Shown one piece after another: positions 7,715 through 16,288 of a DNA stretch of 64,000 bases. A program made the translations under genes and the position numbers. The stretch comes from Nonomuraea candida (GTDB lineage Bacteria > Actinomycetota > Actinomycetes > Streptosporangiales > Streptosporangiaceae). The notes beneath the pieces are model-generated. The model saw nothing but the letters and a program-made list of their open reading frames with translations. It searched no databases and was not told the DNA's origin. Positions within the stretch are counted from its first letter, which is position 1; every line of letters begins with the position of its first letter. Where the stretch lies: contig NZ_JOAG01000043.1 in assembly GCF_000725485.1 (NCBI RefSeq), positions 1 through 64,000 on the forward strand, given 5' to 3'.

Positions 7715-9852
7715 GCCCGGAGCCCCTTAGTCGATTCGACCACGTCCGTCAGCTTACGGCGCAGCGCCTCGTAGAACATGCTGAGCGGGAACTCGTCCGG
7801 CAGCACCGCGTCCACCTTGGCCTTCTGCTCCTCCGGCAGCGCCGCGATCCCCTTGGCCCAGGTCGAGGCCGGATGCGGCGCCACGTACGCGCTCACCAGC
7901 TCGTACGCCGCCAGCCAGTGCGCCTGCTTGGACCGGTCGATCCCGTCGCGGTACAGCTTCTCGACCTCCCCGCGCAGGTCCGCCACCCCGTCGGCCACCC
8001 GCTCCCAGTCGATCGTGAGCCGGTTGTCGGTCCACCGCACGATGTCGTTGCGGTGCAGGTAGGCGAAGAGCAGCTGCCCGCCGAGCCCGTCGTAGTTCCG
8101 CACCCGCTCCCCGGTGATGGGGAACCGGAACAGCCGGTCGAACAGGATCGCGAGCCGCACGTACCGGGCGTAGGGGACGCCCTGCCGCTCCAGCCGCACG
8201 GCCTCGCCGTACGCGGTCAGGTCGCAGCGCAGCTCCTCCAGCGCGTACAGCCAGTACGGCATCCTCTGCTTGATCATGAACGGGTCGAACGGCAGGTCAC
8301 CGTGGCTGTGCGTGCGGTCGTGCACCAGGTCCCACAGCACGAACGCGTCCTGCGCGAGCCGCTGCGAGGCCAGCAGCCGCTCGGCGTCCGGCGGCAGGTC
8401 CAGCCGGAGCGTCTCGACGGCGGCGCCGGACACCCGCCGGAACCTGGCGGCCTCCCGGTCGGCGAAGATCCCGCCCCAGGTGAACCGCTCGGGCGCGCGG
8501 CGCACCGCGACCGTCTCGGGGAAGAGCACGGCCGAGTGCGTGTCGTAGCCGGAGGTGAAGTCCTCGAACGCGATCGGCACGAACATCGGGTTGTCGTAGC
8601 CGCCCGCCTCCAGCTCGGCCAGCCAGCCGGGCCAGATCGTGCGGATCCAGACGGCTTCGAGGTTGCGCGCGGGGTTGCCGTTCTGCGTGTACATGGGGAA
8701 GACGACCACGTGCTCCAGCCCGTCCACGCGCTGGGTGTCGGGGTGGAACAGCTCCAGCGAGTCGAGGAAGTCGGGCACGCCGAGCCCCTGCTCCGCCCAT
8801 TTGGCCAGGTCGTCGCGGACGGCCCGCAGGTAGGCGGCGTCGTGCGGGAAGCGGGGCGCGAGGTCGGCCACCCGCGCCGCGATCAGCGCCACCAGCTCCC
8901 GCGCCCGGTCCTTGGCCTCCTCCGGCACCGAGCCGTCCTTGACCTGCAGCGGCCGCAGCTCCTCCACGGCCGCCTTCAACCGGCCGAACAGCACGGCCGT
9001 CTCCTCGTGACGGGAACCGCGGACCGCGCCGGCGGCCTCACCGTGAGTCCCGGCGCCGGCCTCGCCGCCCGCCGCGCCGGGCCGGCGCTCGTCGCCGGGG
9101 ATCCTGGCGGCCCAGGTGACCGCGTTCTCCCAGAGCCGGCCGTGGTCGTGGTCCTCGATGGAGTCGTCGCCGAACAGGTCGGAGTCGGCGAACACGACGA
9201 CGCGGCCGGCGCCGTGCCGCAGCGCGACGGCCAGCGGCTCGCCCGCCGGGTCGGCCGCCGCCGAGGTGGCGAACAGCACGCTCGCCCCGCCGGCGACCAG
9301 GGTGCCCGAGCGGTAGAAGCACGCCGCCCGCACGCCCGCCAGCACCCCGGACCCGGTGGAACGTTCCGCGGCGGCCGCGGGCTGCCCCATCACCCAGGTG
9401 GCCACGCCCCGGTGCGCGTGCCCCGGGTCGCGCACCGTGGTGTGCCGCACGCCCACGCCGAACCGGGCGAGCAGCTCACCGAGGTTGTTGCCGTACTTGT
9501 CCTGCTCCTCCTCGGCCAGCACCACCAGCCCGCCGCCGGCCGCGACGAAGGACTCGATCGCGTCCAGCTCGGCGGCGGTGAGAACGGGGCTGCCCTGGCC
9601 GGTCGTCCGCTCCCAGCGCGCGTCCGCCGGGTGCGCGATCACCAGCACGTCCTGCCCGGCCAGCGCCCCTTCGTCGATCGGCCCCGCCGTGTGCGCGGTG
9701 ACCGTGTGCCCCAGGTGCCGCAGCAGCCCGGCCGCGCGGGCGTAGCTGTTGTCGTCGGGATGGGCCGGGCTGATGGCCTCGGCCAGCTCGCGCCTGATGG
9801 TCCACGACTCGCTGTGCGCCTCGTCGAACAGCACCCGGGGGAAGGCTTGCAT
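7711..9852 (-). CDS. DUF6421 protein with N-terminal ThuA/DUF4350-like domain
   Basis: About 713 residues. Residues about 1-270 look like a class I glutamine-amidotransferase/DUF4350-type fold, with FDEAHSESW, VLVIAHPAD and FVAAGGGLVVLAEEE, as found in secreted-sugar and ThuA-like proteins. The remaining 440 residues match the DUF6421 region, rich in conserved aromatic stretches such as VVFPMYTQNGNPARNLEAVW and FVLWDLVHDRTHSHGDLPFD. The His-rich HDRTHSHGD could bind metal. The start at 9852 follows AGGAGAATTTC. It is the first gene of the coupled three-gene operon. The function is not known. Confidence 0.85.
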   Translation of the reverse strand: MQAFPRVLFDEAHSESWTIRRELAEAISPAHPDDNSYARAAGLLRHLGHTVTAHTAGPIDEGALAGQDVLVIAHPADARWERTTGQGSPVLTAAELDAIESFVAAGGGLVVLAEEEQDKYGNNLGELLARFGVGVRHTTVRDPGHAHRGVATWVMGQPAAAAERSTGSGVLAGVRAACFYRSGTLVAGGASVLFATSAAADPAGEPLAVALRHGAGRVVVFADSDLFGDDSIEDHDHGRLWENAVTWAARIPGDERRPGAAGGEAGAGTHGEAAGAVRGSRHEETAVLFGRLKAAVEELRPLQVKDGSVPEEAKDRARELVALIAARVADLAPRFPHDAAYLRAVRDDLAKWAEQGLGVPDFLDSLELFHPDTQRVDGLEHVVVFPMYTQNGNPARNLEAVWIRTIWPGWLAELEAGGYDNPMFVPIAFEDFTSGYDTHSAVLFPETVAVRRAPERFTWGGIFADREAARFRRVSGAAVETLRLDLPPDAERLLASQRLAQDAFVLWDLVHDRTHSHGDLPFDPFMIKQRMPYWLYALEELRCDLTAYGEAVRLERQGVPYARYVRLAILFDRLFRFPITGERVRNYDGLGGQLLFAYLHRNDIVRWTDNRLTIDWERVADGVADLRGEVEKLYRDGIDRSKQAHWLAAYELVSAYVAPHPASTWAKGIAALPEEQKAKVDAVLPDEFPLSMFYEALRRKLTDVVESTKGLRA

Positions 9853-9940
9853 GAAATTCTCCTGCCTTAGACGCCTTACGACGGAAAATATACACACAAG
9901 CCCGGCATATCTCACTAATCCCTTCCGGCAGGTGAGACGC

Positions 9941-10597
9941 TCAGCTCGCGCCGGGCCGCACGACCCCCGTCTCGTACGCGAACACCACGGCCTGTGCCCG
10001 GTCGCGCAGGGACAGCTTCATCAGCACCCGCGCCACGTGCGTCTTGACCGTGGCCTCCCCGACGTACAGCTCCCTGGCGATCTCCGCGTTGGTGAGGCCG
10101 CGCGCCAGCAGCCGCAGCACCTCCAGCTCGCGCGGCGTCAGCTCGGCGAGTGCCGGCGACGGCCGCGGCTCGGCCCGCCCGGCGAACGTGGCGATCACCC
10201 GGCTCGTCACCGCCGGGTCGAGCAGCGCGTCGCCGGCGTGCACCACCCTGATCGCCTCCAGCAGCTGCTCCGGCGGCGACACCTTGAGCAGGAACCCGCT
10301 GGTCCCCGCGCGCAGGGCGGCGTAGAGGTTCTCGTCGGTGTCGAACGTGGTCAGCGTGATGACCTTGGGCGGCGCCGGCGCCTCCAGCAGCTCCCTGGCC
10401 GCGGCCAGCCCGTCGAGCCGGGGCATCGAGATGTCCATGAGGACGATGTCCGGCCGGGTGCGCCTGGCCAGGGCGACGGCCTCATGCCCGTCGGCCGCCT
10501 CGCCGACGACCTCCATGCCCGGGTCGCTCTCGACGACCATGCGCAGCCCGGCCCTGACCATCGCCTGATCGTCGGCGATGACTATGCGAATCCCCAC
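9941..10597 (-). CDS. Orphan NarL-family response regulator
   Basis: About 218 residues. The receiver begins IRIVIADDQAMVRAGLRMVV, with the phospho-acceptor aspartate in RPDIVLMDISMPRLDG and the conserved Thr/Lys positions in VITLTTF and FLLKVSPPEQ. The C-terminal LuxR helix-turn-helix starts LTPRELEVLRLLARGLTNAE. No histidine kinase gene adjoins it, so its partner is elsewhere. The GTG at 10597 is chosen because it begins directly at the receiver strand; there is no clear ribosome site and translation may be leaderless. It lies upstream of the DUF6421 operon on the same strand, 88 bases away. Confidence 0.92.
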   Translation of the reverse strand: MGIRIVIADDQAMVRAGLRMVVESDPGMEVVGEAADGHEAVALARRTRPDIVLMDISMPRLDGLAAARELLEAPAPPKVITLTTFDTDENLYAALRAGTSGFLLKVSPPEQLLEAIRVVHAGDALLDPAVTSRVIATFAGRAEPRPSPALAELTPRELEVLRLLARGLTNAEIARELYVGEATVKTHVARVLMKLSLRDRAQAVVFAYETGVVRPGAS

Positions 10598-10660
10598 ACG
10601 CCGGAGGGTAGACGCCGGGCCCCGGGCTTGAACACCGCCGCGACCCGGCGGCCAAGCCGG

Positions 10661-10776
10661 CCGCAAGTGAGTTCCAAGTCGGCAGTGAAGTTCCCAAGCC
10701 AGCAGTGAAGGTCCACGCCGGCAGTGAAGTTCCAGGTCGGCAGTGAAGGTCCAGGTCGGCAGTGAAGGTCCACGTC
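10661..10776. repeat. Six-copy 19-bp tandem repeat
   Basis: Units read GGCAGTGAAGGTCCAGGTC with small changes. Copies lie at 10661-10680 (diverged, 20 bp), 10681-10700 (20 bp), 10701-10719, 10720-10738, 10739-10757 and 10758-10776. The last unit overlaps the stop codon of the kinase gene, and the array separates that gene from the response regulator. No spacers interrupt it, so it is not a CRISPR array. Confidence 0.93.
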
Positions 10777-12553
10777 AGCTCAGCCGCACGCTCTGCCTGA
10801 TCCTGGTCTGGGTCTGGTCGTCGCAGGTGGCCTTGGCGCAGAAGTACATGACGAGCATGGTCTTCGGCTCGCGGTTGATCACGTAGCTCACGAACCCCAG
10901 CCGCGCGCCGGTGGCGGGGTCGTGCAGGGAGCCGTCGAACCGGGTGGCGGGGCTGTCGCCCGCCTGGTCCTGCACGGGCCTGCCCAGGTCCACCTGGCCC
11001 GGCAGCAGGGCCTCCATCTTGGGCTTCATCAGCTCGGAGGTGCCGCTGGCGTCGAGGGTGTCGGAGACCTGGACGTAGACGCCGGTGGCGCTGTCGGGCT
11101 CGTCGCGGATGATCTCCTCGGCCCTCGTCCAGTCGGCGCCGGGCCCGGACACGAACAGGTCCTCGAACACGGTGGCGTGCGGGGAGGCCACGGCGAACAG
11201 GTCCTGGTGGGTGCGGGCCGTCCAGTCGCCGGGATAGTGGAACGTGAGCGGCGCGGCGGCGCTGGTGCGGTAGCGGGCCCAGGTGTCGCCCCGGTTGTCG
11301 ATGATGACGAACGCCACCAGCGCGAGCGCCGCCGCGGCGGCCACCAGCGTGGCGACCACGATCGGCATCCGGCCGGGCCGGGCCTTGGGCGCGGACGGCC
11401 GTGTGGGCCGCCCGGTCCCCCGGCGCGCCGCCTTCACCCCATCAGCCGCATCGCCCGCCATAGCAGTGCTCGCCGTGTTCGCGGCGTTCGCGGCGTTCGC
11501 CGCGTTCGCCGCGTGGGCCGCCGAATGGCGTCCCGGCGGCGCCCCGGCCCGCTGCACCGGGTGCGGCCCGGAGTGCGGGCTCTGCCCGGGAGGCGGCACG
11601 AGATGCGGCCCGGAGCCGGGCCCGCCGAACGGGTCCAGCCGCCGCCCGCCGAACGGATCGGCCCCCGGCGCGCCGAACGGGTCGAGCCGCCGCGCCCCGA
11701 ACGGGTCGGACGGCTGCCCGCCGATCGCGTCGCGCAGCGCGGTCACGAACTCGGCGCAGGTCGCGTACCGCTGGTCGGGCGACTTGGCCAGCGCCCGCAG
11801 GATCACCTCGTCCGCCTGCGGGGGCAGCTCCGGCCGCAGGTGCGACAGCGGCGCCGGCTGCTCGGCCAGGTGCGCCCAGAGCAGCGCGATGTCGTTCTCG
11901 CGCTGGAACGGCAGCCGTCCCGTCAGCGCCTCGTAGACCACGCAGGCCAGCGCGTACTGGTCGCAGCGGCCGTCGATGTGCTCCTTGTTGATCTGCTCGG
12001 GCGACATGTAGCGCGGCGTGCCGATGAACTGGTCGGTCTGCGTCAGCCCGGAGATCGACGAGCGGTGCTTGGTGATGCCGAAGTCGGTCAGGTAGACGTG
12101 GTCGCCGGCCAGCAGGATGTTGGCCGGCTTGACGTCGCGGTGGATCAGGTCGTGGGCGTGGGCGGCGTCGAGCGCGGCGGCCACCTGGGCGAAGATCAGG
12201 TTCGCCTGGCCGAGCGGCAGCGGCCCGCGATCGTGGATGAGGCGGCGCAGGTCGAGGCCGTCGACGTAGCGCATGGCGATGTAGAGCACGCCCTCGGCGT
12301 CGGCGCTCGCCTCGTAGATCGGGATGATGTTGGGGTGCTCGATGCTGGCGACCGTCCTGGACTCCAGGATGAACCGCTGCCTGAACCGGTCGTCGACGCT
12401 GAGCACCGGGTTGAGGATCTTCAGCGCCACCCGGCGGCTCAGCCTCGGGTCGAGCGCCAGGTAGACGACGGCCATGCCGCCCTTGCCGACGATGTCCTCG
12501 ACGTAGTAGCCGGCCACCTCCTGGCCGATCAGCGATCTCTCGTTCAACGGCAT
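10775..12553 (-). CDS. Transmembrane Ser/Thr protein kinase (PknB family)
   Basis: About 592 residues. The kinase domain (about 12-280) is complete: glycine loop VGKGGMAVVY at 22-31, lysine 45 in VALKIL, glutamate in ESRTVAS, HRDVKPANILL at 138-148, DFG at 157-159 and MSPEQ. A long low-complexity linker follows, with repeated DPFG units and an Ala-Asn repeat (AANAANAANA). A membrane helix (MPIVVATLVAAAAALALVAF) and an outer domain of about 150 residues complete it; there are no PASTA repeats. The ATG overlaps the upstream gene's stop (ATGA), so kinase and protease-fold protein are coupled. Confidence 0.95.
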   Translation of the reverse strand: MPLNERSLIGQEVAGYYVEDIVGKGGMAVVYLALDPRLSRRVALKILNPVLSVDDRFRQRFILESRTVASIEHPNIIPIYEASADAEGVLYIAMRYVDGLDLRRLIHDRGPLPLGQANLIFAQVAAALDAAHAHDLIHRDVKPANILLAGDHVYLTDFGITKHRSSISGLTQTDQFIGTPRYMSPEQINKEHIDGRCDQYALACVVYEALTGRLPFQRENDIALLWAHLAEQPAPLSHLRPELPPQADEVILRALAKSPDQRYATCAEFVTALRDAIGGQPSDPFGARRLDPFGAPGADPFGGRRLDPFGGPGSGPHLVPPPGQSPHSGPHPVQRAGAPPGRHSAAHAANAANAANAANTASTAMAGDAADGVKAARRGTGRPTRPSAPKARPGRMPIVVATLVAAAAALALVAFVIIDNRGDTWARYRTSAAAPLTFHYPGDWTARTHQDLFAVASPHATVFEDLFVSGPGADWTRAEEIIRDEPDSATGVYVQVSDTLDASGTSELMKPKMEALLPGQVDLGRPVQDQAGDSPATRFDGSLHDPATGARLGFVSYVINREPKTMLVMYFCAKATCDDQTQTRIRQSVRLS

Positions 12554-14025
12554 CACGTCTCGATGGGGTGGCCGCAGTAGCCGCAGAACCGGTGCGCGGG
12601 CCCGAGTCTCATGCCGCACGAGGTGCAGTATTCGACCGCGGGGCCCGGCGCCGTCATCACCTGCTGCTGCCGCGGGACCACGTGGAACGGCTGGGACCGC
12701 CGCACGACCCTGGTCTGGCCGGCGCCGTCGTCGAGCGGCGGGCCGGCCGCCAGTGGTGGTGGTGACGGCAGTTCCGTCGCTTCTTCCGGAGCGCGGCGGC
12801 GCCACAACAAATACGCTCCGCCCGCCGCCGCCGTGAAGAGCAGCCCCGCCGCCAGGATGAACGGCCACAGCGGCGTGCCCCCCTCCGGCTCGGCCGCCGC
12901 CTTCTTCGTCCCCTGGTCCTCGGGGCCGCCCCGCTTGGCGAGGGAGGTCTTCAGCAGCGCGGCGGCCACCACGTTGCCCGGGTAGAGCTCCAGCACGCGC
13001 TGGAAGCCCGGCGCGGCCTCGGTGTAGTACTTCGTGTGGTAGCGGGTCAGCGCCGCCTCGAAGGCCGTGTCGATCGCCCCCCTGCGCGGCACCACCTTGG
13101 CCGCGGCCAGGATTCCGGTGATCTCCTTGACCCCGATCATCCTGCCTTCCTTGCCGCCGCCGACCAGCAGGCCGATGACGTGGCCGTCCTTGTCGCCGAT
13201 CACCGGCGCGCCGACCAGGCCCTTGTCGGCCAGCGCGCCCAGCTTGACCGGCTCGTCCACCTTCTTCTCGGGGTCGGCGAACGGCCGGCCCGCCTGCCCG
13301 GGCACGCCGCCCCGGCCCAGGTGGGCGATCTCGACGGTCTCCTTGACGTCGGGGCCGGGCCGGCCGAGGAAGCCCGCCACGTTGGTGGGCGCGCCCGCCG
13401 TGTCGGGCACCTTGTCGGCCAGCGGCGCGGTCGGCATGCCGACGCCGCCGGAGGCGGGGGTCAGCGGCACCAGCACGGCCGGGCTGTCGGGGCCGGGGCC
13501 CGCCTTGACGCACTTGACCTTGTAGCCGTCGGGGCTGGGCGGCGAGACGTTGGGGAAGGCGGTGATCTCGGTGGTGACGTTGACGATGCAGGTGGCGGTG
13601 CTGCTCTTGGGCGGGTAGCAGTCCTGGAGGTGGCGGTCGAGCAGGGCGTCGGAGAGCCGGTGCTTCTTGTGGTCGGCGGGGATCTTCACCTTGTGGTGCT
13701 CGGCGAAGATCCGGTTGGCGGCGTAGACGGCGACGTCGTCGGGATTGATCGCCAGGCGGCGCAGGGCCACGATCGTGCCGTCGGGGTTGACGACGGTGCC
13801 CGTCCCCTCGGCGAACGGAAGGTCATAGGACCGCTCCACATGCTTGAGCTCGCCGACGTGGTCGAGCAGGGTGATCTCCACATGCGACACGGCTTCCAGC
13901 CGCACCACGGCCGGGGTCACCAGATCGGTGATCCCGCTCGGGTGCTCGTGCGCCGCGACCGGGGCGGCGGTGAGCACCAGGGCGATCACCGCGGCACCAC
14001 CGGCAAGAGCTCTGAGGCGCGCCAT
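12553..14025 (-). CDS. Membrane protein with degenerate trypsin-like domain and zinc ribbon
   Basis: 490 residues: signal peptide (1-25), an extracytoplasmic trypsin-like beta-barrel (about 30-290), a helical stretch, one membrane segment (about 390-412) and a cytoplasmic zinc ribbon, CTSCGMRLG...FCGYCGH. In active relatives the barrel carries 'TNAHV' and 'GNSGGP'. Here the matching places read VALRRLAI and GLVGAPVIG, so the catalytic histidine and serine are missing. It is therefore probably a binding or sensing module rather than a protease. Coupled to the kinase downstream, it may present a signal to it or be its substrate (inference). Confidence 0.8.
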   Translation of the reverse strand: MARLRALAGGAAVIALVLTAAPVAAHEHPSGITDLVTPAVVRLEAVSHVEITLLDHVGELKHVERSYDLPFAEGTGTVVNPDGTIVALRRLAINPDDVAVYAANRIFAEHHKVKIPADHKKHRLSDALLDRHLQDCYPPKSSTATCIVNVTTEITAFPNVSPPSPDGYKVKCVKAGPGPDSPAVLVPLTPASGGVGMPTAPLADKVPDTAGAPTNVAGFLGRPGPDVKETVEIAHLGRGGVPGQAGRPFADPEKKVDEPVKLGALADKGLVGAPVIGDKDGHVIGLLVGGGKEGRMIGVKEITGILAAAKVVPRRGAIDTAFEAALTRYHTKYYTEAAPGFQRVLELYPGNVVAAALLKTSLAKRGGPEDQGTKKAAAEPEGGTPLWPFILAAGLLFTAAAGGAYLLWRRRAPEEATELPSPPPLAAGPPLDDGAGQTRVVRRSQPFHVVPRQQQVMTAPGPAVEYCTSCGMRLGPAHRFCGYCGHPIET

Positions 14026-14094
14026 ATCCGCTCCAAACGCAGGACTAGGACCAGAGTCCCAATCACCTGCCGTAAGTCAATAGACCACTGCATA

Positions 14095-14109
14095 GACAAG
14101 CGCTTGCTC
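14095..14109. promoter_or_regulatory. CAAG-box operator upstream of hyuA
   Basis: The perfect 10-bp palindrome CAAGCGCTTG occupies 14097-14106, 22 bases before the hyuA ATG. The same motif stands before three other transcription units at 25136, 25273 and 28918, suggesting one shared repressor. It also lies in the gap to the divergent protease-fold gene. Confidence 0.7.
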
Positions 14110-14128
14110 GGGGACATAACGTACCGGA

Positions 14129-16288
14129 ATGGGCTACACGATCGGCGTCGATGTCGGTGGCACCTTCACCGATGTGGTCCTGAGAGGCACGTCCGGCACG
14201 ATCGCCGTGGCCAAGTGCCCGAGCACCCACGACGACCCCATCGCGGGGATGCTCACCGGCGTTACGCGCGTGCTCGCCGGCCGTGACCCGTCGCGGGTGA
14301 CGCGGGTGGTGCACGCGACCACGCTGGCCACCAACGCGGTGCTCGAACGCACGGGGGCGCGCGTCGCCTTCGTCACCACCCGGGGCTTCCGGGCCGCCGT
14401 CCCGCTCGGCCGCTACGCCCGGGTCGAGGAGGACCGCTACGACCTGCGCTTCACCCCGCCCCCTCCCCCGGTCGCGCCCGGCGACTGCTTCGAGGTGACC
14501 GAGCGCGTCTCGGCCCGCGGCGACGTGCTCGTCCCGCTGGACGAGGAGTCGGCCCGCCGCGCCGCCCGCGAGATCGCCGCCCGCGGCATCGAGTCGGCGG
14601 CGGTGTGCCTGCTGCACGCCTACGCCAACCCGGCCCACGAGCGCCGGGTGGCCGAGATCCTGCGGGAGTCGGTCCCCGCCGTCGTGACGTCCTCGGAGAC
14701 CTGGCCGGAGATCCGCGAGTACGAGCGCGCCACCACCACCATCATCTCCGCCTACGTCGGCCCGCTGATGGCCTCCTACCTCTCGCGCCTGCGCGCGCGG
14801 CTGGCGGAGCTGGGCATCCGCGCGCCCGTCCACGTCATGGAGTCCGGCGGCGGCGTGATCTCCGCCGAGCTGGCCGCCAGGCGGGCCGTGGCCACGATCG
14901 AGTCGGGCCCGGCGGCCGGAGTGCTGGCGGCGGCGGGGGCCGGGTTCGCGGACGCGATCTCGTTCGACATGGGCGGGACCACCGCCAAGGCGTGCGTGGT
15001 GCGCGGGGGACGGCCGGAGGTCACGCACGAGTTCCACGTCGGGGGCAAGGGCAGCTTCGGCGGCCGGCGGGCCGGCACCGGCGTGCCGATCAAGACCCCG
15101 GCCATCGACCTGGCGGAGGTGGGCGCCGGCGGCGGCAGCGTGGCCTGGCAGGACCCGGCGGGCGCGCTGCGCGTCGGCCCCCGCTCGGCCGGCTCGTTCC
15201 CCGGGCCCGCCTGCTACGGGCTGGGCGGCTCGGAGCCGACGGTCACGGACGCGAACCTCGTCCTCGGCTACCTCTCCCCCGCGCTCTCGGCGGGGTCCGT
15301 CCCGCTGTCGCCCGCGCTGGCGGACAAGGCGCTGGACCGGCTGGCGGGGCCGCTCGGCGTGTCGCGGGCGCGGGCCGCGTACGCGGTGCACGAGATCGTC
15401 AGCGCCTCCATGGCCTCGGCGGTGCACGTCGTGACCGTGCAGCGCGGGATCGACCCCCGCGGCTTCGCCCTGGTGGCCTTCGGCGGCGCGGGCCCGATGC
15501 ACGCGGCCCGGGTGGCAGAGCGGTTCGGGATCGCGACCGTGGTGGTGCCGGCGCACTGCGGGGTGGCCTCGGCGGCGGGGCTGCTGGCGGGCGAGCTGTC
15601 CACCGACCGCGTCCTGACCCGCCTGGACGAGCCGGACCCCGAGGCCGTCTTCGCCGCCCTGGCCGGGGAGGCCGCCGGCGACCTGGGCGTCCGGCTCGCC
15701 GCTCCCGGCGTGCGGGTGCTGCGCTCGGTGGACGTGCGCTTCCGCGGCCAGTCCCACGACCTGACCGTGCCCTGGTCGGCCGAGCGCGCCGCCCTGGAGC
15801 GCGCCTTCTTCCGCCGGTACGCGGAGGTGTACGGCATCGCGCAGCGCGGCGAGGTCGAGCTGGTCAGCTACCGGGTCCGCCTGACCGCCCCCCTCCCCCG
15901 GCCCTCCGGCCCGTCGCCCCAGGCCGGACCACCCGGCCCCGCCGGCTCCCCGGCCCCGGCCGGTTCCCGGGACGCGCCCGACTCCCCCGGCTCCCCCAGC
16001 CCCGCCGGCTCCCACGGCCGGGCCGGTGCCCCCGTCCCCGGCGCCCGGCCGGCGTACTTCCCCGAGCTGGGCGGCTACGCCGAGGTGCCCGTGCACACCC
16101 GCGACACCCTGCCCGCCACGGCGCCCGGCCCGGTCATCGTCGAGGACGCCGAGGCGACGATCGTCGTCCCGCCCGGCTGGACCGTCACCCGCGCCGCCGG
16201 CGGCGCCGTCCACCTCGTCAGGACCGCCGCGAGCACGGGAAGCACGGGAAGCACGGATAGCGACGCGAGCACCGGGAGCGCCGTATGA
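14129..16288 (+). CDS. hyuA: Hydantoinase/oxoprolinase family protein, subunit A
   Basis: 719 residues. The ATP-binding actin-like core starts GYTIGVDVGGTFTDVV, and a later phosphate loop reads ISFDMGGTTAKACVV, as in ATP-dependent 5-oxoprolinase, N-methylhydantoinase and acetone carboxylase alpha chains. The mid-section ERATTTIISAYVGPLM is typical. The C-terminus carries a Pro/Ala/Gly-rich insertion (about 595-630) before the terminal beta domain, an unusual linker. The stop overlaps the start of subunit B (ATGA), so the two form one ATP-dependent cyclic-amide hydrolase. The precise substrate (hydantoin, 5-oxoproline or another lactam) cannot be told. It is preceded by a CAAG-box. Confidence 0.93.
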   Translation: MGYTIGVDVGGTFTDVVLRGTSGTIAVAKCPSTHDDPIAGMLTGVTRVLAGRDPSRVTRVVHATTLATNAVLERTGARVAFVTTRGFRAAVPLGRYARVEEDRYDLRFTPPPPPVAPGDCFEVTERVSARGDVLVPLDEESARRAAREIAARGIESAAVCLLHAYANPAHERRVAEILRESVPAVVTSSETWPEIREYERATTTIISAYVGPLMASYLSRLRARLAELGIRAPVHVMESGGGVISAELAARRAVATIESGPAAGVLAAAGAGFADAISFDMGGTTAKACVVRGGRPEVTHEFHVGGKGSFGGRRAGTGVPIKTPAIDLAEVGAGGGSVAWQDPAGALRVGPRSAGSFPGPACYGLGGSEPTVTDANLVLGYLSPALSAGSVPLSPALADKALDRLAGPLGVSRARAAYAVHEIVSASMASAVHVVTVQRGIDPRGFALVAFGGAGPMHAARVAERFGIATVVVPAHCGVASAAGLLAGELSTDRVLTRLDEPDPEAVFAALAGEAAGDLGVRLAAPGVRVLRSVDVRFRGQSHDLTVPWSAERAALERAFFRRYAEVYGIAQRGEVELVSYRVRLTAPLPRPSGPSPQAGPPGPAGSPAPAGSRDAPDSPGSPSPAGSHGRAGAPVPGARPAYFPELGGYAEVPVHTRDTLPATAPGPVIVEDAEATIVVPPGWTVTRAAGGAVHLVRTAASTGSTGSTDSDASTGSAV

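Noticed and set aside
10661..10776. Possible CRISPR array
   Set aside because: Units are directly contiguous with no unique spacers and no cas genes are nearby.
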